Below are positions 32,779 through 42,751 of a stretch of 64,000 nucleotides of DNA, in pieces (the stretch's first letter is position 1; every line of letters starts with the position of its first letter). Source of the stretch: Thermosporothrix hazakensis (lineage in GTDB: Bacteria > Chloroflexota > Ktedonobacteria > Ktedonobacterales > Ktedonobacteraceae); assembly GCF_003253565.1 (NCBI RefSeq), contig NZ_QKUF01000001.1, positions 1,073,867 to 1,137,866 of the forward strand, read 5' to 3'. A program made the position numbers and the translations under genes. The notes beneath the pieces were generated by a model that made no database searches, was not told the origin of the DNA, and worked only from the letters and a program-made list of their open reading frames with translations.

Positions 32779-34914
32779 TCATGCTAGCATCTGTTCCAGC
32801 TCATGTGGAAATGAAACCGGTTGCTGACAGATAAAGTTCTGGCAGACATAGGCGGTTGCCTTTTGCTGGAGCATGGAACGGCCAGCCAGCAATGGTATGG
32901 CCGTCAGCACTGCCTTGTTCTCCGGCTGAACACAGGCAAGCACACTGTTCGGTAGATACCGCTGATTGACCACAGCCAGAAGCGCCTGTGTGTCCACTGA
33001 GGCCGGATCTCCCAGAATCGAGATTTCACGCGCTGGTGACAGGGCAAAGTCCAGCGCTCCCAGTGCATGTCCGAACGCCTGGGGGTGCTGTACCATCACA
33101 TCCGCGAGTGCCTGTAGATAGTTCTCTGCTCGCTCCCGATAGCTACTCTCACCGGTAAAGGCAGCCAGCCGCAGCAGCACATCCGCCGCACCGCTGTTCC
33201 CCGAAGGCGTTGCGTTGTCCATAATATCCTTTGGCCGGCAGATCAATTCCTCATGATCCTTACCAGTATCGAAGAAACCGCCGTTCTGCTCATCGGCAAA
33301 GAGCGCAATTGCCTGCTCCACCAGCTCCTGAGCCGCCTGGAACCAGCGAACGTCAAAGCACGCCTCATAGACAGCCAGCAGACCATCAGCCAGAAACACA
33401 TAATCTTCCAGATATCCCTGAATATGCGCCCGACCATCCTTGTAGGTGCGTAGAAGACGCCCGTTCTGGCGCATGGTGGATAGCAGGAACTCCGCGTTCT
33501 TCAGCGCCACTTGCAGGTAATCCTCACGCTGGAGATGACGCGCCGCCTCCGCGAAACTGCGCAGCATCAGGCCATTCCATGAGGTCAGGATTTTCTCATC
33601 ACGTCCGGGCTTCACACGCTGCTCCCGGAGCTGGAAGAGCCGCTCTCGTCCACGCCGCAAAGCCTGCTCAATCTCCTCGGGTGAGCGCTGAAACTCAGCC
33701 GCAAGCTCGGGCACGCTGGTGACAACATGCAAAATCGTTTTGCCCTCAAAATTGCCCTGACGCGTCACATCATAATAGCGCATAAAGATACGGGCATCCT
33801 GCGACTCAAGCGCCTGCTCGATCTCCTCGGGTGTCCAGAGGAAAAACTTGCCCTCAACCCCCTCGCTATCGGCGTCCTGCGTCGAGTAGAAGCCTCCCTC
33901 AGGCGAGAGCATCTCGCGCATGACATAGGCCAGCGTCTCTTCAACAATACGCCGATACAACGGCTCTTTTGTTACCAGATAGGTATGCAGATAGACGCGA
34001 CTGAGTAGCGCGTTATCATACAGCATTTTTTCAAAATGCGGAACCAGCCACTCCGCGTCAACGGAATATCGATGGAAACCGCCCCCCAGTTGATCATAGA
34101 TCCCACCCTGAGCCATCTGTTGCAGTGAGTGTTCCACCACTTGTAGCTCGGAATAGCGAGGAGGTTGTCCCTCGATCTCGCCCTTTTCCCGGTGCAGGTG
34201 GACGCGCAGCAGCAGTTCAAGCGCCATCGTATTCGGAAATTTCGGAGCACTGCCAAAGCCACCATGCTGCGCATCATATTCAGCAATCAGGGCATGGCTG
34301 GCTGTGCCTAGCAGATCAAGCGACTCGATGTGCCGAGTTGAGCGCTGTAATAGTGGCGCCTCACTCTGCTGTTGGAGATACTGGGCAAGCTGATTCGCCT
34401 GCTCCTCGACCTTTTCCCGCTCCTCTCGATAGGCATGCGCCATACTGAGCAGCACCCGCGGGAAGCCCGGCATCATATATTGACCATAATGACGATCACG
34501 GGGCGGATAATAGGTTCCACCAAAGAACGGACGACCATCAGGCGTCAGAAAGACGGTCATCGGCCAGCCTCCCTGTTGCGTCAGGGCCTGAACCGCACGC
34601 ATATAGATCGCGTCGATATCCGGGCGTTCCTCCCGATCAACCTTGATACAGATAAAGTTCTGGTTCATCAGGGTTGCGATCTCTTCGTTCTCAAACGACT
34701 CATGTTCCATGACATGACACCAGTGGCAAGAAGAGTAGCCAACGCTCAGCAGGATAGGCTTATCCTCCTGCCGGGCCCGCTTCAGTGCCTCATCTCCCCA
34801 CGGATACCAATCCACTGGATTATGAGCATGCTGTAAGAGATACGGGCTGGTCTCATGAATCAAGCGGTTGGTGTGCGTATGTTCACCCTGTCGGGGTGGT
34901 TGCTGCTCGGCCAT
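32779..34914 (-). CDS. Thioredoxin-fold DUF255 protein (YyaL/SPATA20 family)
   Basis: A 711-residue protein. The N-terminal part (about 15-180) is a thioredoxin-like DUF255 domain with [18 protein letters not shown] and the CxxC-like site SSCHWCHVM; the rest is an alpha-toroid of the N-acylglucosamine epimerase/glycosidase type, with [17 protein letters not shown] and [13 protein letters not shown]. Length and order match the family closely. The exact reaction is not established; a redox or sugar-related role is proposed. The start at 34914 follows CGGGAG; the frame runs open to 35067. Confidence 0.92.
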   Translation of the reverse strand: MAEQQPPRQGEHTHTNRLIHETSPYLLQHAHNPVDWYPWGDEALKRARQEDKPILLSVGYSSCHWCHVMEHESFENEEIATLMNQNFICIKVDREERPDIDAIYMRAVQALTQQGGWPMTVFLTPDGRPFFGGTYYPPRDRHYGQYMMPGFPRVLLSMAHAYREEREKVEEQANQLAQYLQQQSEAPLLQRSTRHIESLDLLGTASHALIAEYDAQHGGFGSAPKFPNTMALELLLRVHLHREKGEIEGQPPRYSELQVVEHSLQQMAQGGIYDQLGGGFHRYSVDAEWLVPHFEKMLYDNALLSRVYLHTYLVTKEPLYRRIVEETLAYVMREMLSPEGGFYSTQDADSEGVEGKFFLWTPEEIEQALESQDARIFMRYYDVTRQGNFEGKTILHVVTSVPELAAEFQRSPEEIEQALRRGRERLFQLREQRVKPGRDEKILTSWNGLMLRSFAEAARHLQREDYLQVALKNAEFLLSTMRQNGRLLRTYKDGRAHIQGYLEDYVFLADGLLAVYEACFDVRWFQAAQELVEQAIALFADEQNGGFFDTGKDHEELICRPKDIMDNATPSGNSGAADVLLRLAAFTGESSYRERAENYLQALADVMVQHPQAFGHALGALDFALSPAREISILGDPASVDTQALLAVVNQRYLPNSVLACVQPENKAVLTAIPLLAGRSMLQQKATAYVCQNFICQQPVSFPHELEQMLA

Positions 34915-34998
34915 AAGTGTTTCTCCCGAAAAAAGACAGTTTCTCTTGCATTGTACGACATCCAGAAAAGAAGAGAAAATTGAGCAATAACCCCGTAC

Positions 34999-35027
34999 TT
35001 GACATTTCCAGGCCGGCGCTCTATACT
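34999..35027 (+). promoter_or_regulatory. Strong promoter of TetR-type regulator gene
   Basis: TTGACA at 34999-35004 and TATACT at 35022-35027, 17 bp apart: the closest match to the vegetative consensus in the window. Transcription would start near 35034, about 65 bases before the gene. No clear operator palindrome is seen. Confidence 0.8.
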
Positions 35028-35100
35028 CAAACTCTGAATATGTGACCAGATACAGCCAAAAAGTCATAACAGAACACCGGCGCGGGAAGGGAGGAACACA

Positions 35101-35844
35101 ATGGCTCGATCACTACAATCCGATTCCACCAGACGACAGGAGCGTGCAGATCGCATTCTGGATGTCGCCGTTGAGTTGATGCTTCGCTGGGGCTATCGCA
35201 AGACCACCATTGACGACATCGCCCGACAGGCAGGCGTGGCAAAAGGCACCATCTACCTGCACTGGAAATCACGTGAAGCGCTGTTCCTTGCGGCCATATT
35301 CCGTGAACTCCTTCGCGCAGGAGAGGAGATGCTTCACAGGATCGAGGCAGACCCCGAAGGCATCCTGCTTTCCCACCTGACCAGACACTCCCTGTTTGTG
35401 ACGCTGAACCGCCCGCTGACCAGAGCCCTCTTTCTCAACGATACCGATCTGCTCGGTGACTTTTTGCAACTGGCGAACGTTGGCACGCCTACACTGGCTC
35501 AGCAAAAACTGGCAGTTATCGAGAAACTCTTGCTCTTCCTGCGTGAAAGGCAACTGCTTCGTACTGATATGGATGTCCGAACCCAACTGTACTCGGTTAG
35601 CGCGATTATGATGGGCTTTTTAATGACTGAGCAGTACTTAGCGGAAGATCAGCGCCTCTCAGCCGAACAGATTGCGGATGAGGCTGCGGCGGTCATTCAG
35701 CAACGCTTTGAGTCAGGGCAAGCACCAGCCCCCGAAACCATGCAGGAGGCCCGTGAATACTTCGCGCCACTGCTGCGAACATATATCGGAGCAGCCAGAG
35801 AGTGGTTTCAGCGCCCCGAGACCGGGGCCTCACTTCGCCTGTAA
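35101..35844 (+). CDS. TetR/AcrR family transcriptional regulator
   Basis: A 247-residue protein with an N-terminal TetR DNA-binding domain (about 14-62), helix-turn-helix [20 protein letters not shown], and an all-helical C-terminal ligand-binding and dimerisation part. GGGAGG precedes the ATG. TetR regulators usually repress an adjacent gene; the divergent DUF255 gene and the downstream AlkA-type gene are the nearest candidates. The effector cannot be predicted. Confidence 0.92.
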   Translation: MARSLQSDSTRRQERADRILDVAVELMLRWGYRKTTIDDIARQAGVAKGTIYLHWKSREALFLAAIFRELLRAGEEMLHRIEADPEGILLSHLTRHSLFVTLNRPLTRALFLNDTDLLGDFLQLANVGTPTLAQQKLAVIEKLLLFLRERQLLRTDMDVRTQLYSVSAIMMGFLMTEQYLAEDQRLSAEQIADEAAAVIQQRFESGQAPAPETMQEAREYFAPLLRTYIGAAREWFQRPETGASLRL

Positions 35845-35951
35845 AGCCAGATACGGATACAAAAAGCGATCAGAAGAAGTAGAAAGTCATATCCACCAGT
35901 ATAGGGCTCTCCTGACCATTTTTCCCAGTACTTGCTGACGAAAAGGTTCAT

Positions 35952-36671
35952 ATGTCGTACAATAGAGACCTGATCAATAAAGAGAAGTCGCAGCCCAAAA
36001 AGAGTATGACAGAACAAGAATCCTTTGCCACATTGCGCATAAAGGCAACAGAGCACCTCAAACAGGTCGATCCAGTCCTGAACCATGCCATTGAGCTGGT
36101 GGGGCCTTGCACCATTGAGCCCGAACCCAATCTTTTTGAAGCCCTGGTTGATGCCATCGTTTCGCAGCAGATATCCGTTCAAGCGGCAGATGCGATCATG
36201 GCGCGTATCCGACAGGCTGTCCCTGATGGGAAGATCACCCCTGATACGCTTCTTCCTCTGGCCTATGAAGATCTGCGTTCCCTCGGCTTTTCCAATGCAA
36301 AGGCCCGCTATGTCCGTAATCTCCTTGAACACATTCTGACCGGACAGCTTGATCTGGAGCGCCTGCCGGAGCTGGACGACGAGACCATTATTCAACAGCT
36401 CACCGCTGTGAAGGGAATCGGGCGCTGGACCGCCGAAATGATCCTGATTTTCTCTCTGGCGCGTCCGGATGTGCTTCCAGTTGACGATCTTGGTCTTGTT
36501 GAGGGCGTGCGACAGGCATACGGTCTGCCAGAGCGGCCCGGGCGGAAAGAGCTGCTTGCCCTCGGGGAACGCTGGAAACCATATCGCACATTTGCCACGT
36601 GGTATATCTGGCGGTGGCGCAGATATACTATGAAGGATGACCGCAAGCGCACGCGTATTGTATCCTTATAG
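35952..36671 (+). CDS. DNA-3-methyladenine glycosylase II (AlkA-like, HhH-GPD)
   Basis: A 239-residue base-excision repair enzyme removing alkylated purines from DNA. The helix-hairpin-helix is LTAVKGIGRWTAEM (about 155-168) and the catalytic Asp lies in PVDDLGLVEGVR (about 183). The N-terminal part with LVDAIVSQQISVQAADAI matches the fold. It lacks the N-terminal Ada or beta domain of E. coli AlkA and is of the shorter bacterial/archaeal type. AAAAGG precedes the ATG; another Met at residue 19 is a possible start. Confidence 0.9.
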   Translation: MSYNRDLINKEKSQPKKSMTEQESFATLRIKATEHLKQVDPVLNHAIELVGPCTIEPEPNLFEALVDAIVSQQISVQAADAIMARIRQAVPDGKITPDTLLPLAYEDLRSLGFSNAKARYVRNLLEHILTGQLDLERLPELDDETIIQQLTAVKGIGRWTAEMILIFSLARPDVLPVDDLGLVEGVRQAYGLPERPGRKELLALGERWKPYRTFATWYIWRWRRYTMKDDRKRTRIVSL

Positions 36672-36724
36672 AGAATGCAGATGCGCCATTCGTACAACCT
36701 GAACCGATAAGCCAGATAGTTATT

Positions 36725-38095
36725 ATGGACACTCCTGAAAATTACTATGCCATTCTTGGCGTTTCAGAGGATGCGGATAACGAAACACTGAAACGTGCAT
36801 ATCGCCAGCTTGCCAGACAGCATCATCCCGATCTGGCAGGCGAAGGAAGCGCAATTCAAATGAAGCGGATCAATCGGGCATATGCCGTCCTGAGCGATCC
36901 CGAAAAGCGACAGCATTACGATGCGATTCGTGGTGGCGTCATCGGCCAGACACGGCCTCGTTCCAGACCCAAACGCTTCAGCGAACAGGAGGACCTGGAA
37001 TTTGCAGGCCTGAATACTTTTTGCACAAAGGGACCTTTCCGTTCAGGGCCGCGCCTGCATACCGGGCTCGGAGTGATCTCTGCTCTGCGCAGCATCTCCA
37101 TCGCCAGTGGTCAATTGATCGCCGCAGGCACCCTTGACGGCACAGGCAAGATCTGGCAACTTGTTGACGACCAGCCCTGCAAAGAAATTGCCTTCTCGGC
37201 AGCTCCTATCCCGACCGTTGAATCGCTGCGCGAACTGCGCTTCTCAGAAGCTGGAAGCTTGCTAACCGGTTGGGGGCGTCAGGCGGTCCATGTCTGGGAC
37301 GCATGGAGTGGTCAGCGCCTCTGGAGTTATAATGTCTCAGAAAGAGCCGTCTCTGCTCACTATTCCCTTGATCTCGTGCCCCAGGTGACCGCAAAAGGGA
37401 AGCAGGCAGTACGAATGGCCCTTCCACTCCTGCCAGGAGATATCCGGGCACCGCGCTCATGGGGCGTACGTGGCAGCGACATTATCAGCCATATTATGGA
37501 GGATGACACCCAGAAACTGATAGACCCTGTGACCTGTGTTGAAGAAAACATTGAAAATCGACAATTTTGGGCTATCCGGCTGCGAGCGCTCTCCGAGGAC
37601 ACTAACCACCTGCTCACCCTCTCCTGCGCCCAGATACCAGGGGAAAAGCAGCAGAAAGTGATCCTCAGACGATGGGATCTGACAGCCAGAGGGCGCTTTG
37701 GCGGACCACGCCCCCATATTGATATCTCGCTCGATGTGGGAGATTGCGCTGCGTGTGCGCCTCCCTACGCGGTCACGCCAGATGCTCGTATGGTTGCCTT
37801 TGGCTTTGCCGGAAATCAGCTGCGTATCTGCGATAGTACAAACGGAACCTTTAGCGATTTACCCTCGGGTACAATGGGAAGCAGCGCCCGCCTGGCATTC
37901 TCGTCAGACGGTCAATGGATCGCGATTGCACGTGAAGATAGCGAGATCAACGAAGGGGTCATTGATTTATGGCATGCTGCAACGGGCCAGCTTGTTCAGA
38001 AGTTTTATCACCCCTGGCAGATCAGTTCCCTCTATTTCAGTGAAAGACAACTTTTTGTTGCACTGACGGATGGGACTATATATACATGGAAGTAA
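36725..38095 (+). CDS. DnaJ-domain / beta-propeller fusion protein
   Basis: A 456-residue protein. Residues 5-70 are a J domain with the HPD motif (in ARQHHPDLAG), which in known proteins stimulates the ATPase of DnaK. A basic linker (about 75-95) leads to a C-terminal part (about 115-456) with WD40-like strands: IAAGTLDGTGKIWQL, LLTGWGRQAVHVWDAW, VIDLWHAATGQLVQKFYHP and LFVALTDGTIYTWK. It lacks the zinc finger and client-binding domains of true DnaJ. The propeller may bring chaperone action to a particular protein complex. The ribosome site is weak. It follows the AlkA-type gene by 53 bp. Confidence 0.85.
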   Translation: MDTPENYYAILGVSEDADNETLKRAYRQLARQHHPDLAGEGSAIQMKRINRAYAVLSDPEKRQHYDAIRGGVIGQTRPRSRPKRFSEQEDLEFAGLNTFCTKGPFRSGPRLHTGLGVISALRSISIASGQLIAAGTLDGTGKIWQLVDDQPCKEIAFSAAPIPTVESLRELRFSEAGSLLTGWGRQAVHVWDAWSGQRLWSYNVSERAVSAHYSLDLVPQVTAKGKQAVRMALPLLPGDIRAPRSWGVRGSDIISHIMEDDTQKLIDPVTCVEENIENRQFWAIRLRALSEDTNHLLTLSCAQIPGEKQQKVILRRWDLTARGRFGGPRPHIDISLDVGDCAACAPPYAVTPDARMVAFGFAGNQLRICDSTNGTFSDLPSGTMGSSARLAFSSDGQWIAIAREDSEINEGVIDLWHAATGQLVQKFYHPWQISSLYFSERQLFVALTDGTIYTWK

Positions 38096-38203
38096 CTTAA
38101 CCGTTGCTATTGTCATTCTGAATCGTTCGTGTAATCAGGCAACAGAACTTTTTTCAGGGAACGCCTATAATAAATTCCATATGTAGGAGAGAGGCCTTAT
38201 TTT

Positions 38204-38944
38204 ATGCGTGTATCAGTAATCGTTCCTGTTTATAATGAAGAACAAACTGTAGCAACCATTCTACAATCATTATCAGAAGTTCCTCTGGATCTGGAAGTCA
38301 TTGTTGTTGATGATGCCTCAACAGACCGGACCTGGGAAATTTTGCAGGAGCTAAAGCAAAAAGAACCGTTTAATAAATATCTCTATGTCCGCCACGATCA
38401 TAACCAGGGCAAAGGCGCAGGTCTGCGGACGGGCTTCGGGCTGGTGAACGGCGATCTGGTCACGATTCAAGACGCCGATATGGAATACGATCCACAGGAC
38501 ATCCCTGCATTGGTGCAGAAGTATGAGCAGGGAGTGACCCGCGGTATCAAACGAATCGCGGTCTACGGGTATCGCAACCTCTCACGCCAGAAGTTTACGA
38601 CCCGTTGGGGCAATCGCTTCCTCACAGCCGTTACCAACCTCCTCTACGGTAGCCGCATCCACGACATGGAGACCTGCTATAAGCTCTTCCCGCGTGCAGT
38701 CGCCAAAGCGCTCCCGATGGAAGGCAAACGCTTTGAGATAGAGCCAGAAATCACCTCCTGTCTGCTTCAGGCTGGCTACACGATCCTGGAAGTGCCCATC
38801 AGCTACAACCCGCGCACCGCCAAGAAGCTGAATCCCTGGAAAGATGGATGGCCAGCCCTGGCCATGCTGTTACGCCGTCGCTTCCGCGGGTCATTTCATA
38901 TCCCTGAGGAGAGCAAAGAGCCAGTAGCGCAACATACGGCTTAG
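38204..38944 (+). CDS. Family 2 glycosyltransferase (dolichyl-phosphate mannosyltransferase-like)
   Basis: A 246-residue GT-A fold enzyme beginning VSVIVPVYNEEQTVATIL, with VIVVDDASTDRTWEI for nucleotide binding and the metal-binding DxD as QDADMEYDP (about 89-97). The acceptor region NRFLTAVTNLLYGSRIHDMETCYK resembles DPM1-like enzymes. No membrane helix is present. It probably transfers a sugar to a polyprenyl phosphate or another lipid carrier. TATAAT at 38166-38171 may be its -10 box but has no clear -35 box. A GC-rich hairpin at 38951-38974 follows. Confidence 0.88.
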   Translation: MRVSVIVPVYNEEQTVATILQSLSEVPLDLEVIVVDDASTDRTWEILQELKQKEPFNKYLYVRHDHNQGKGAGLRTGFGLVNGDLVTIQDADMEYDPQDIPALVQKYEQGVTRGIKRIAVYGYRNLSRQKFTTRWGNRFLTAVTNLLYGSRIHDMETCYKLFPRAVAKALPMEGKRFEIEPEITSCLLQAGYTILEVPISYNPRTAKKLNPWKDGWPALAMLLRRRFRGSFHIPEESKEPVAQHTA

Positions 38945-39043
38945 AAAGGAGCCCGGTGTCTTGTTGTGCCGGGCCTTCCCTCTTCTGCCGAGAACACTTA
39001 TGCACACGATAGAACAAAGGGGACAAAAAAAGGAGCCGCTTCC

Positions 39044-39304
39044 ATGATGATTCGGGCTGGAATTCTCCAGGAAAAGGAAGAGGGGAAAACAATGTTCTTT
39101 CAGGGAGAAGAACGGGCCTACGTTCGCTGCGTGATCGCGGATCAGATAGAGCCAACACGGCGCTTCGTCTGTCGTATCCTGAATCAGGCTCACTTGCCGT
39201 TCCAGATCGGTGAGCATATCACAGTCGGTATTCAGAAAGTCGTCACTGAAAGGCAAAGCGGGACCGTTCGCTTCGACTGTATCCTGCTTGATTCTCCGCA
39301 ATAA
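39044..39304 (+). CDS. Small hypothetical protein
   Basis: An 86-residue protein beginning MMIRAGIL with a predicted beta-rich core (about 18-80): RAYVRCVIADQIE, RRFVCRILNQAHLPFQIGEH and TVRFDCILLDSP. AAAGGAG eight bases before the ATG at 39044 supports this start over a longer frame to 38966. No known family recognised. It lies between the GT2 gene and the convergent groEL gene. Confidence 0.55.
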   Translation: MMIRAGILQEKEEGKTMFFQGEERAYVRCVIADQIEPTRRFVCRILNQAHLPFQIGEHITVGIQKVVTERQSGTVRFDCILLDSPQ

Positions 39305-39337
39305 ATCGCCGATTTTCAATCTATTTCCAAACGAAAG

Positions 39338-39375
39338 GGCCTGCCACCCGGAACGGGAAGCAGGCCACTTTTTTT
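39338..39375. terminator. Intrinsic terminator between convergent genes
   Basis: GGCCTGC (39338-39344) pairs with GCAGGCC (39360-39366) with an inner CCCG/CGGG stem, followed by seven T residues on the plus strand; the other strand has a weaker T tail toward the region past groEL. Confidence 0.88.
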
Positions 39376-39400
39376 GATCTATCTGCGAAACGGAGAACGA

Positions 39401-41026
39401 CTAGTACTCAGGCATTGCCGGAGCAGCGGGTTTCTCCTTCTCAGGGATATCGGTAATCAGGGCCTCGGTGGTCAGGATCATCGCGGCGATGCTGGCTGCA
39501 TTCTGTAGAGCAGAGCGCGTCACCTTCGCCGGGTCGATAATACCAGCCTCGACCATGTCGATATAGCTGTCGCTCAGGACGTTATAACCGATGCGGTTGC
39601 TGTTGTGCTCTTTCTGAGCGCGGCGGATACCCTCAACAACCACAGAACCATCACGGCCACCGTTTGCGGCGAGCTGGCGCAGAGGCTCCTCAAGCGCGCG
39701 GCGCAGGATGCTCACGCCGGTCGCGGCATCACCCTCAAGCTTCAGATCGTCCAGAGCGGCAACAGCGTTAACCAGAGCAACGCCACCACCGGGGACCATA
39801 CCCTCTTCAACACCGGCCCGAGTCGCGGACAGGGCGTCCTCAACGCGGGTCTGGCGATACTTCAGCTCAACCTCGGTGCCAGCACCAACTTTGATCACGG
39901 CAACGCCACCGGAAAGCTTCGCCAGGCGCTCCTGAAGCTTCTCGCGATCATAGTCGCTGGTGGTCGCCTCGATCTGAGCCTTGATCTGGCGGATGCGGGC
40001 CTGAATGTCCTCGGGATTGCCATGACCCTCGATGATGGTGGTGTCGTCTTTGTGCGCGACAACCAGGCGAGCAGTCCCCAGATCTTCCAGAGTGGCGCTG
40101 TCAAGGCGGCGGCCCATGTCCTCGCTGATGACGGTACCACCGGTCAGTACAGCGATATCCTGCAACATATCCTTACGGCGATCACCGAAGCCAGGGGCCT
40201 TGATTGCCAGCACGTTCAGAATACCACGCAGCTTGTTCACAACCAGGGTCGGCAGCGCTTCGCCGTCAACATCCTCGGCAATGATGACGATGTTACGATT
40301 GCCCTGCTGGACCATCTTCTCGATCAAAGGCAGGATATCCTGAATGGCACTGATCTTCTTGTCGGTGATCAGGATATACGGGTTCTCGATCGAGGCTTCC
40401 ATCTTCTCGGTGTTGGTCGCGAAATATGCAGAGATGTAACCTTTATCGATCTGCATACCCTCAACGTAGTCGACCTCGAAGTTGATACCACGGGACTCCT
40501 CAACAGTGATGACACCATCTTTACCGACTTTGTCCATCACTTCGGCGATCAGCTCACCGATCTGCTCATCAGCGGCGGAGATCGAGGCGATCTGTGCGAT
40601 CTCCTTCTTGCTCTCGACGGGGATAGCCATCTTGCGGATGTACTCAACAACAGCCTCGGTACCCTTGTCGATACCATACTTAAGCTGCATGGGGTTGGCG
40701 CCGGCGGCCAGGTTCTTCAGACCCTCAGTCACGATAGCCTGAGCCAGCACGGTTGCGGTGGTGGTACCATCACCAGCAACGTCGTTTGTGCGGGTCGCGG
40801 CCTCTTTGAGCAACTGAGCGCCCATGTTCTCGAATGGATCCTCGAGCTGAATTTCCTTCGCAACAGTGACGCCATCATGTGTAACGGAAGGAGCGCCGAA
40901 TTTCTTATCCAGAGCAACGTTGCGGCCCTTAGGACCAAGAGTGGTCTTTACAGCATTGGCAAGTGTATCGATACCACGCTTGAGCGAACGACGAGCCTCA
41001 TCATTAAATACGAGCTGCTTTGCCAT
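39401..41026 (-). CDS. groL: Chaperonin GroEL (60 kDa)
   Basis: A 541-residue group I chaperonin subunit forming 14-mers that fold proteins with ATP and GroES. The start [20 protein letters not shown], the ATP-site [13 protein letters not shown], and the C-terminal [20 protein letters not shown] are all typical. The tail ends in PAAPAMPEY and lacks the Gly-Gly-Met repeats of many homologues. It follows groES by 38 bp. The large open frame on the opposite strand is a composition artefact common for groEL genes. Confidence 0.98.
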   Translation of the reverse strand: MAKQLVFNDEARRSLKRGIDTLANAVKTTLGPKGRNVALDKKFGAPSVTHDGVTVAKEIQLEDPFENMGAQLLKEAATRTNDVAGDGTTTATVLAQAIVTEGLKNLAAGANPMQLKYGIDKGTEAVVEYIRKMAIPVESKKEIAQIASISAADEQIGELIAEVMDKVGKDGVITVEESRGINFEVDYVEGMQIDKGYISAYFATNTEKMEASIENPYILITDKKISAIQDILPLIEKMVQQGNRNIVIIAEDVDGEALPTLVVNKLRGILNVLAIKAPGFGDRRKDMLQDIAVLTGGTVISEDMGRRLDSATLEDLGTARLVVAHKDDTTIIEGHGNPEDIQARIRQIKAQIEATTSDYDREKLQERLAKLSGGVAVIKVGAGTEVELKYRQTRVEDALSATRAGVEEGMVPGGGVALVNAVAALDDLKLEGDAATGVSILRRALEEPLRQLAANGGRDGSVVVEGIRRAQKEHNSNRIGYNVLSDSYIDMVEAGIIDPAKVTRSALQNAASIAAMILTTEALITDIPEKEKPAAPAMPEY

Positions 41027-41064
41027 TGTAACCCAGTCCTTTTCCTTCTTTTTTCAATGAGCAA

Positions 41065-41355
41065 CTAACCAATAATGGCGAGAATATCGCTTTCCTTAAG
41101 AACGAGGTATTCTTCACCTTCCAGCTTGAATTCTGTGCCGCCATACTTGGCAAACAGAACGCGATCACCCTCTTTGACCTGGATAGGAGCACGATCGCCA
41201 TTATCGAGCAAGCGACCGCTACCAACTGCAATCACGGTGCCTTCCTGGGGTTTCTCTTTCGCTGTATCAGGGATCACGATACCGCTCTTGGTCACTTCTT
41301 CCTTTGCCGCGGGCTTTACTACAACGCGGTCACCAACAGGACGAATATTAGCCAC
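41065..41355 (-). CDS. groS: Co-chaperonin GroES (10 kDa)
   Basis: A 96-residue lid protein of the GroEL ring, with [12 protein letters not shown] at the start, the mobile loop around [18 protein letters not shown], and [16 protein letters not shown] near the end. The start is placed at a GTG at 41355 since AAAAGGAG lies nine bases upstream and the resulting length matches GroES; a longer GTG frame to 41379 would swallow the ribosome site. No CIRCE element is seen upstream. Confidence 0.96.
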   Translation of the reverse strand: MANIRPVGDRVVVKPAAKEEVTKSGIVIPDTAKEKPQEGTVIAVGSGRLLDNGDRAPIQVKEGDRVLFAKYGGTEFKLEGEEYLVLKESDILAIIG

Positions 41356-41390
41356 TGCCGTATACTCCTTTTGTTTCACAAAGTCTATGG

Positions 41391-41690
41391 TTATTGCTCA
41401 GGGATCTCCCTATCATCAGGAGCGCCAGTAGTCGCGCCCCCGTTTTCCCGCTCATAATGGATCACCCCGGCAATGTTCACCGAGCGATACTGAGAGTAGT
41501 CGCAGGTACAGGGACCACCCGCTGCACATCCCGCACAACAATAGACCTTTCCCTGAACCACCACTGGCCGCCAGAGAATCTCAATGTCGCAGTTCGCACA
41601 ATAGAGCCTCTGCCGCGACTGCACATGCAACCCGGTTTCGCTCTCAAAAGCCTGCTGATTTGTCTGTTTCTCATTGCGTTCTGCGAACAT
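41391..41690 (-). CDS. Metallothionein-like cysteine-rich metal-binding protein
   Basis: A 99-residue protein. Residues 30-66 hold a cluster of Cys: YCANCDIE, a short strand segment, [13 protein letters not shown] and CTCDYS. The pattern CxxC then GK.YCC..CA.G..C.C resembles bacterial metallothioneins (SmtA/BmtA) and related zinc-finger proteins, suggesting zinc or copper binding. The two flanking tails are polar and probably disordered. It stops 35 bp before groES on the same strand, so it is likely the first gene of a three-gene stress operon. Ribosome site is weak. The family call is by eye. Confidence 0.6.
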   Translation of the reverse strand: MFAERNEKQTNQQAFESETGLHVQSRQRLYCANCDIEILWRPVVVQGKVYCCAGCAAGGPCTCDYSQYRSVNIAGVIHYERENGGATTGAPDDREIPEQ

Positions 41691-41755
41691 GGCTCATTTC
41701 TCACGGATGGTGGAACAACTACTACTTCATCCGTACATGAGTATGCCACAGAAAT

Positions 41756-41795
41756 TGTTAGAAGCGCATAGGAAGAATGTTAGAGAAGTGTTAGA
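41756..41795. promoter_or_regulatory. Three helically phased TGTTAGA repeats
   Basis: TGTTAGA occurs at 41756-41762, 41778-41784 and 41789-41795; starts are 22 and 11 bp apart, so all face one side of the helix. On the minus strand they read TCTAACA and lie about 10-50 bp upstream of a CATACT -10 candidate (41740-41745) for the metallothionein-like/groESL unit. The arrangement resembles binding sites of OmpR/PhoP-type response regulators. Confidence 0.5.
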
Positions 41796-41962
41796 ATTTC
41801 CCTGTGGCGTCAGAAGAGCCACGATCCAACGAGCCCCACCGCTGTTGTTACGCCCATCCCCCCTTTCTTCCGCTCTCACAGCGTTCTCAAAGGTATGGTA
41901 CAATGTTTGCACGAAATGTAAGAACAAGCAAGCTATTATGTGCCAGGAGGAATGCATGTCTT

Positions 41963-42544
41963 ATGGCCTACATTACAACGCTTCATACCAGAAAAGAAAA
42001 ACCTTCCTATCGTGTTGAGGTTGGCGAAAACGGCCAGAAAAATACGATCACGCTTGATGGCAACGCCTATACCATCGACTGGCAGCAGATCGCGCAACTG
42101 GCAAATATCGCACAGGGCGCGGCCCATGCGGAGGGCCATTTTAGCCTTTTGATCGGCAACCTTTCCTATGATATTTTTGCCCGTCGCATCACCAGGCCCG
42201 GCCAGAAGGGAAGTGAAACCTATGAATTGTTCATCGGGGGCCAACGCTTTGAAGTCACCGTCGAAGATGAGCGCACCCGCCTATTAAGTGGCCTGATCAA
42301 AGGCGCAGCAGGTACAGGCACCGCCGAAGTGACCGCTCCGATGCCTGGACTGGTTGTGGGCCTTCCCGTGGCCGTTGGCGATCATATTGAAGAAGGACAG
42401 ACCGTTGCGGTTCTGGAAGCGATGAAAATGGAGAATGACCTGACTGCTCCACTTACCGGTAAAGTCACCGAGATCCGCGTCCAGAAAGGGCAGACCGTCG
42501 ATCAGGGTGACATTCTGGTTGTTATCGCCGGAGAGGACGCCTGA
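41963..42544 (+). CDS. Biotin carboxyl carrier domain protein
   Basis: A 193-residue protein. The C-terminal 75 residues are a biotinyl domain, APMPGLVVGLPVAVGDHIEEG followed in two parts by VAVLEAMKMEN, with the biotinylated Lys155, ending in a second half with VTEIRVQKGQTVDQGD. The N-terminal part (20-110) resembles the BT-like beta domain before the carrier in acyl-CoA carboxylase subunits. It carries carboxyl groups between a biotin carboxylase and a carboxyltransferase, neither in the window. The start at 41963 follows AGGAGG; the frame runs open to 41804. It precedes a methylmalonyl-CoA mutase gene, consistent with propionyl-CoA carboxylation. Confidence 0.9.
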   Translation: MAYITTLHTRKEKPSYRVEVGENGQKNTITLDGNAYTIDWQQIAQLANIAQGAAHAEGHFSLLIGNLSYDIFARRITRPGQKGSETYELFIGGQRFEVTVEDERTRLLSGLIKGAAGTGTAEVTAPMPGLVVGLPVAVGDHIEEGQTVAVLEAMKMENDLTAPLTGKVTEIRVQKGQTVDQGDILVVIAGEDA

Positions 42545-42751
42545 ACACGCTCCTCAACGACTTCGGGCAAAGTGGCCCGGTACCATTTTCAATCGCGTAC
42601 CCGAGATGGGCAAGCTACTGCGAAGAGCTACCTGTTCCGAAACCTGAATGTGGAGGTACCAGGACTCAAGACCCATTGCCAGAGCAGAATGCGGGGGTCA
42701 TCGCAGAAGGTATGCTATAATGCCAGAGGTATGCAAAGGAGGAATGTTGCG

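Noticed and set aside
39605..41068. 487-codon open frame antisense to groEL
   Set aside because: Such long antisense frames are a known codon-composition artefact over groEL genes; the minus-strand GroEL is complete and certain.
41356..41962. CIRCE/HrcA operator before groES
   Set aside because: Looked for the 9-bp inverted TTAGCACTC element on both strands and did not find it.
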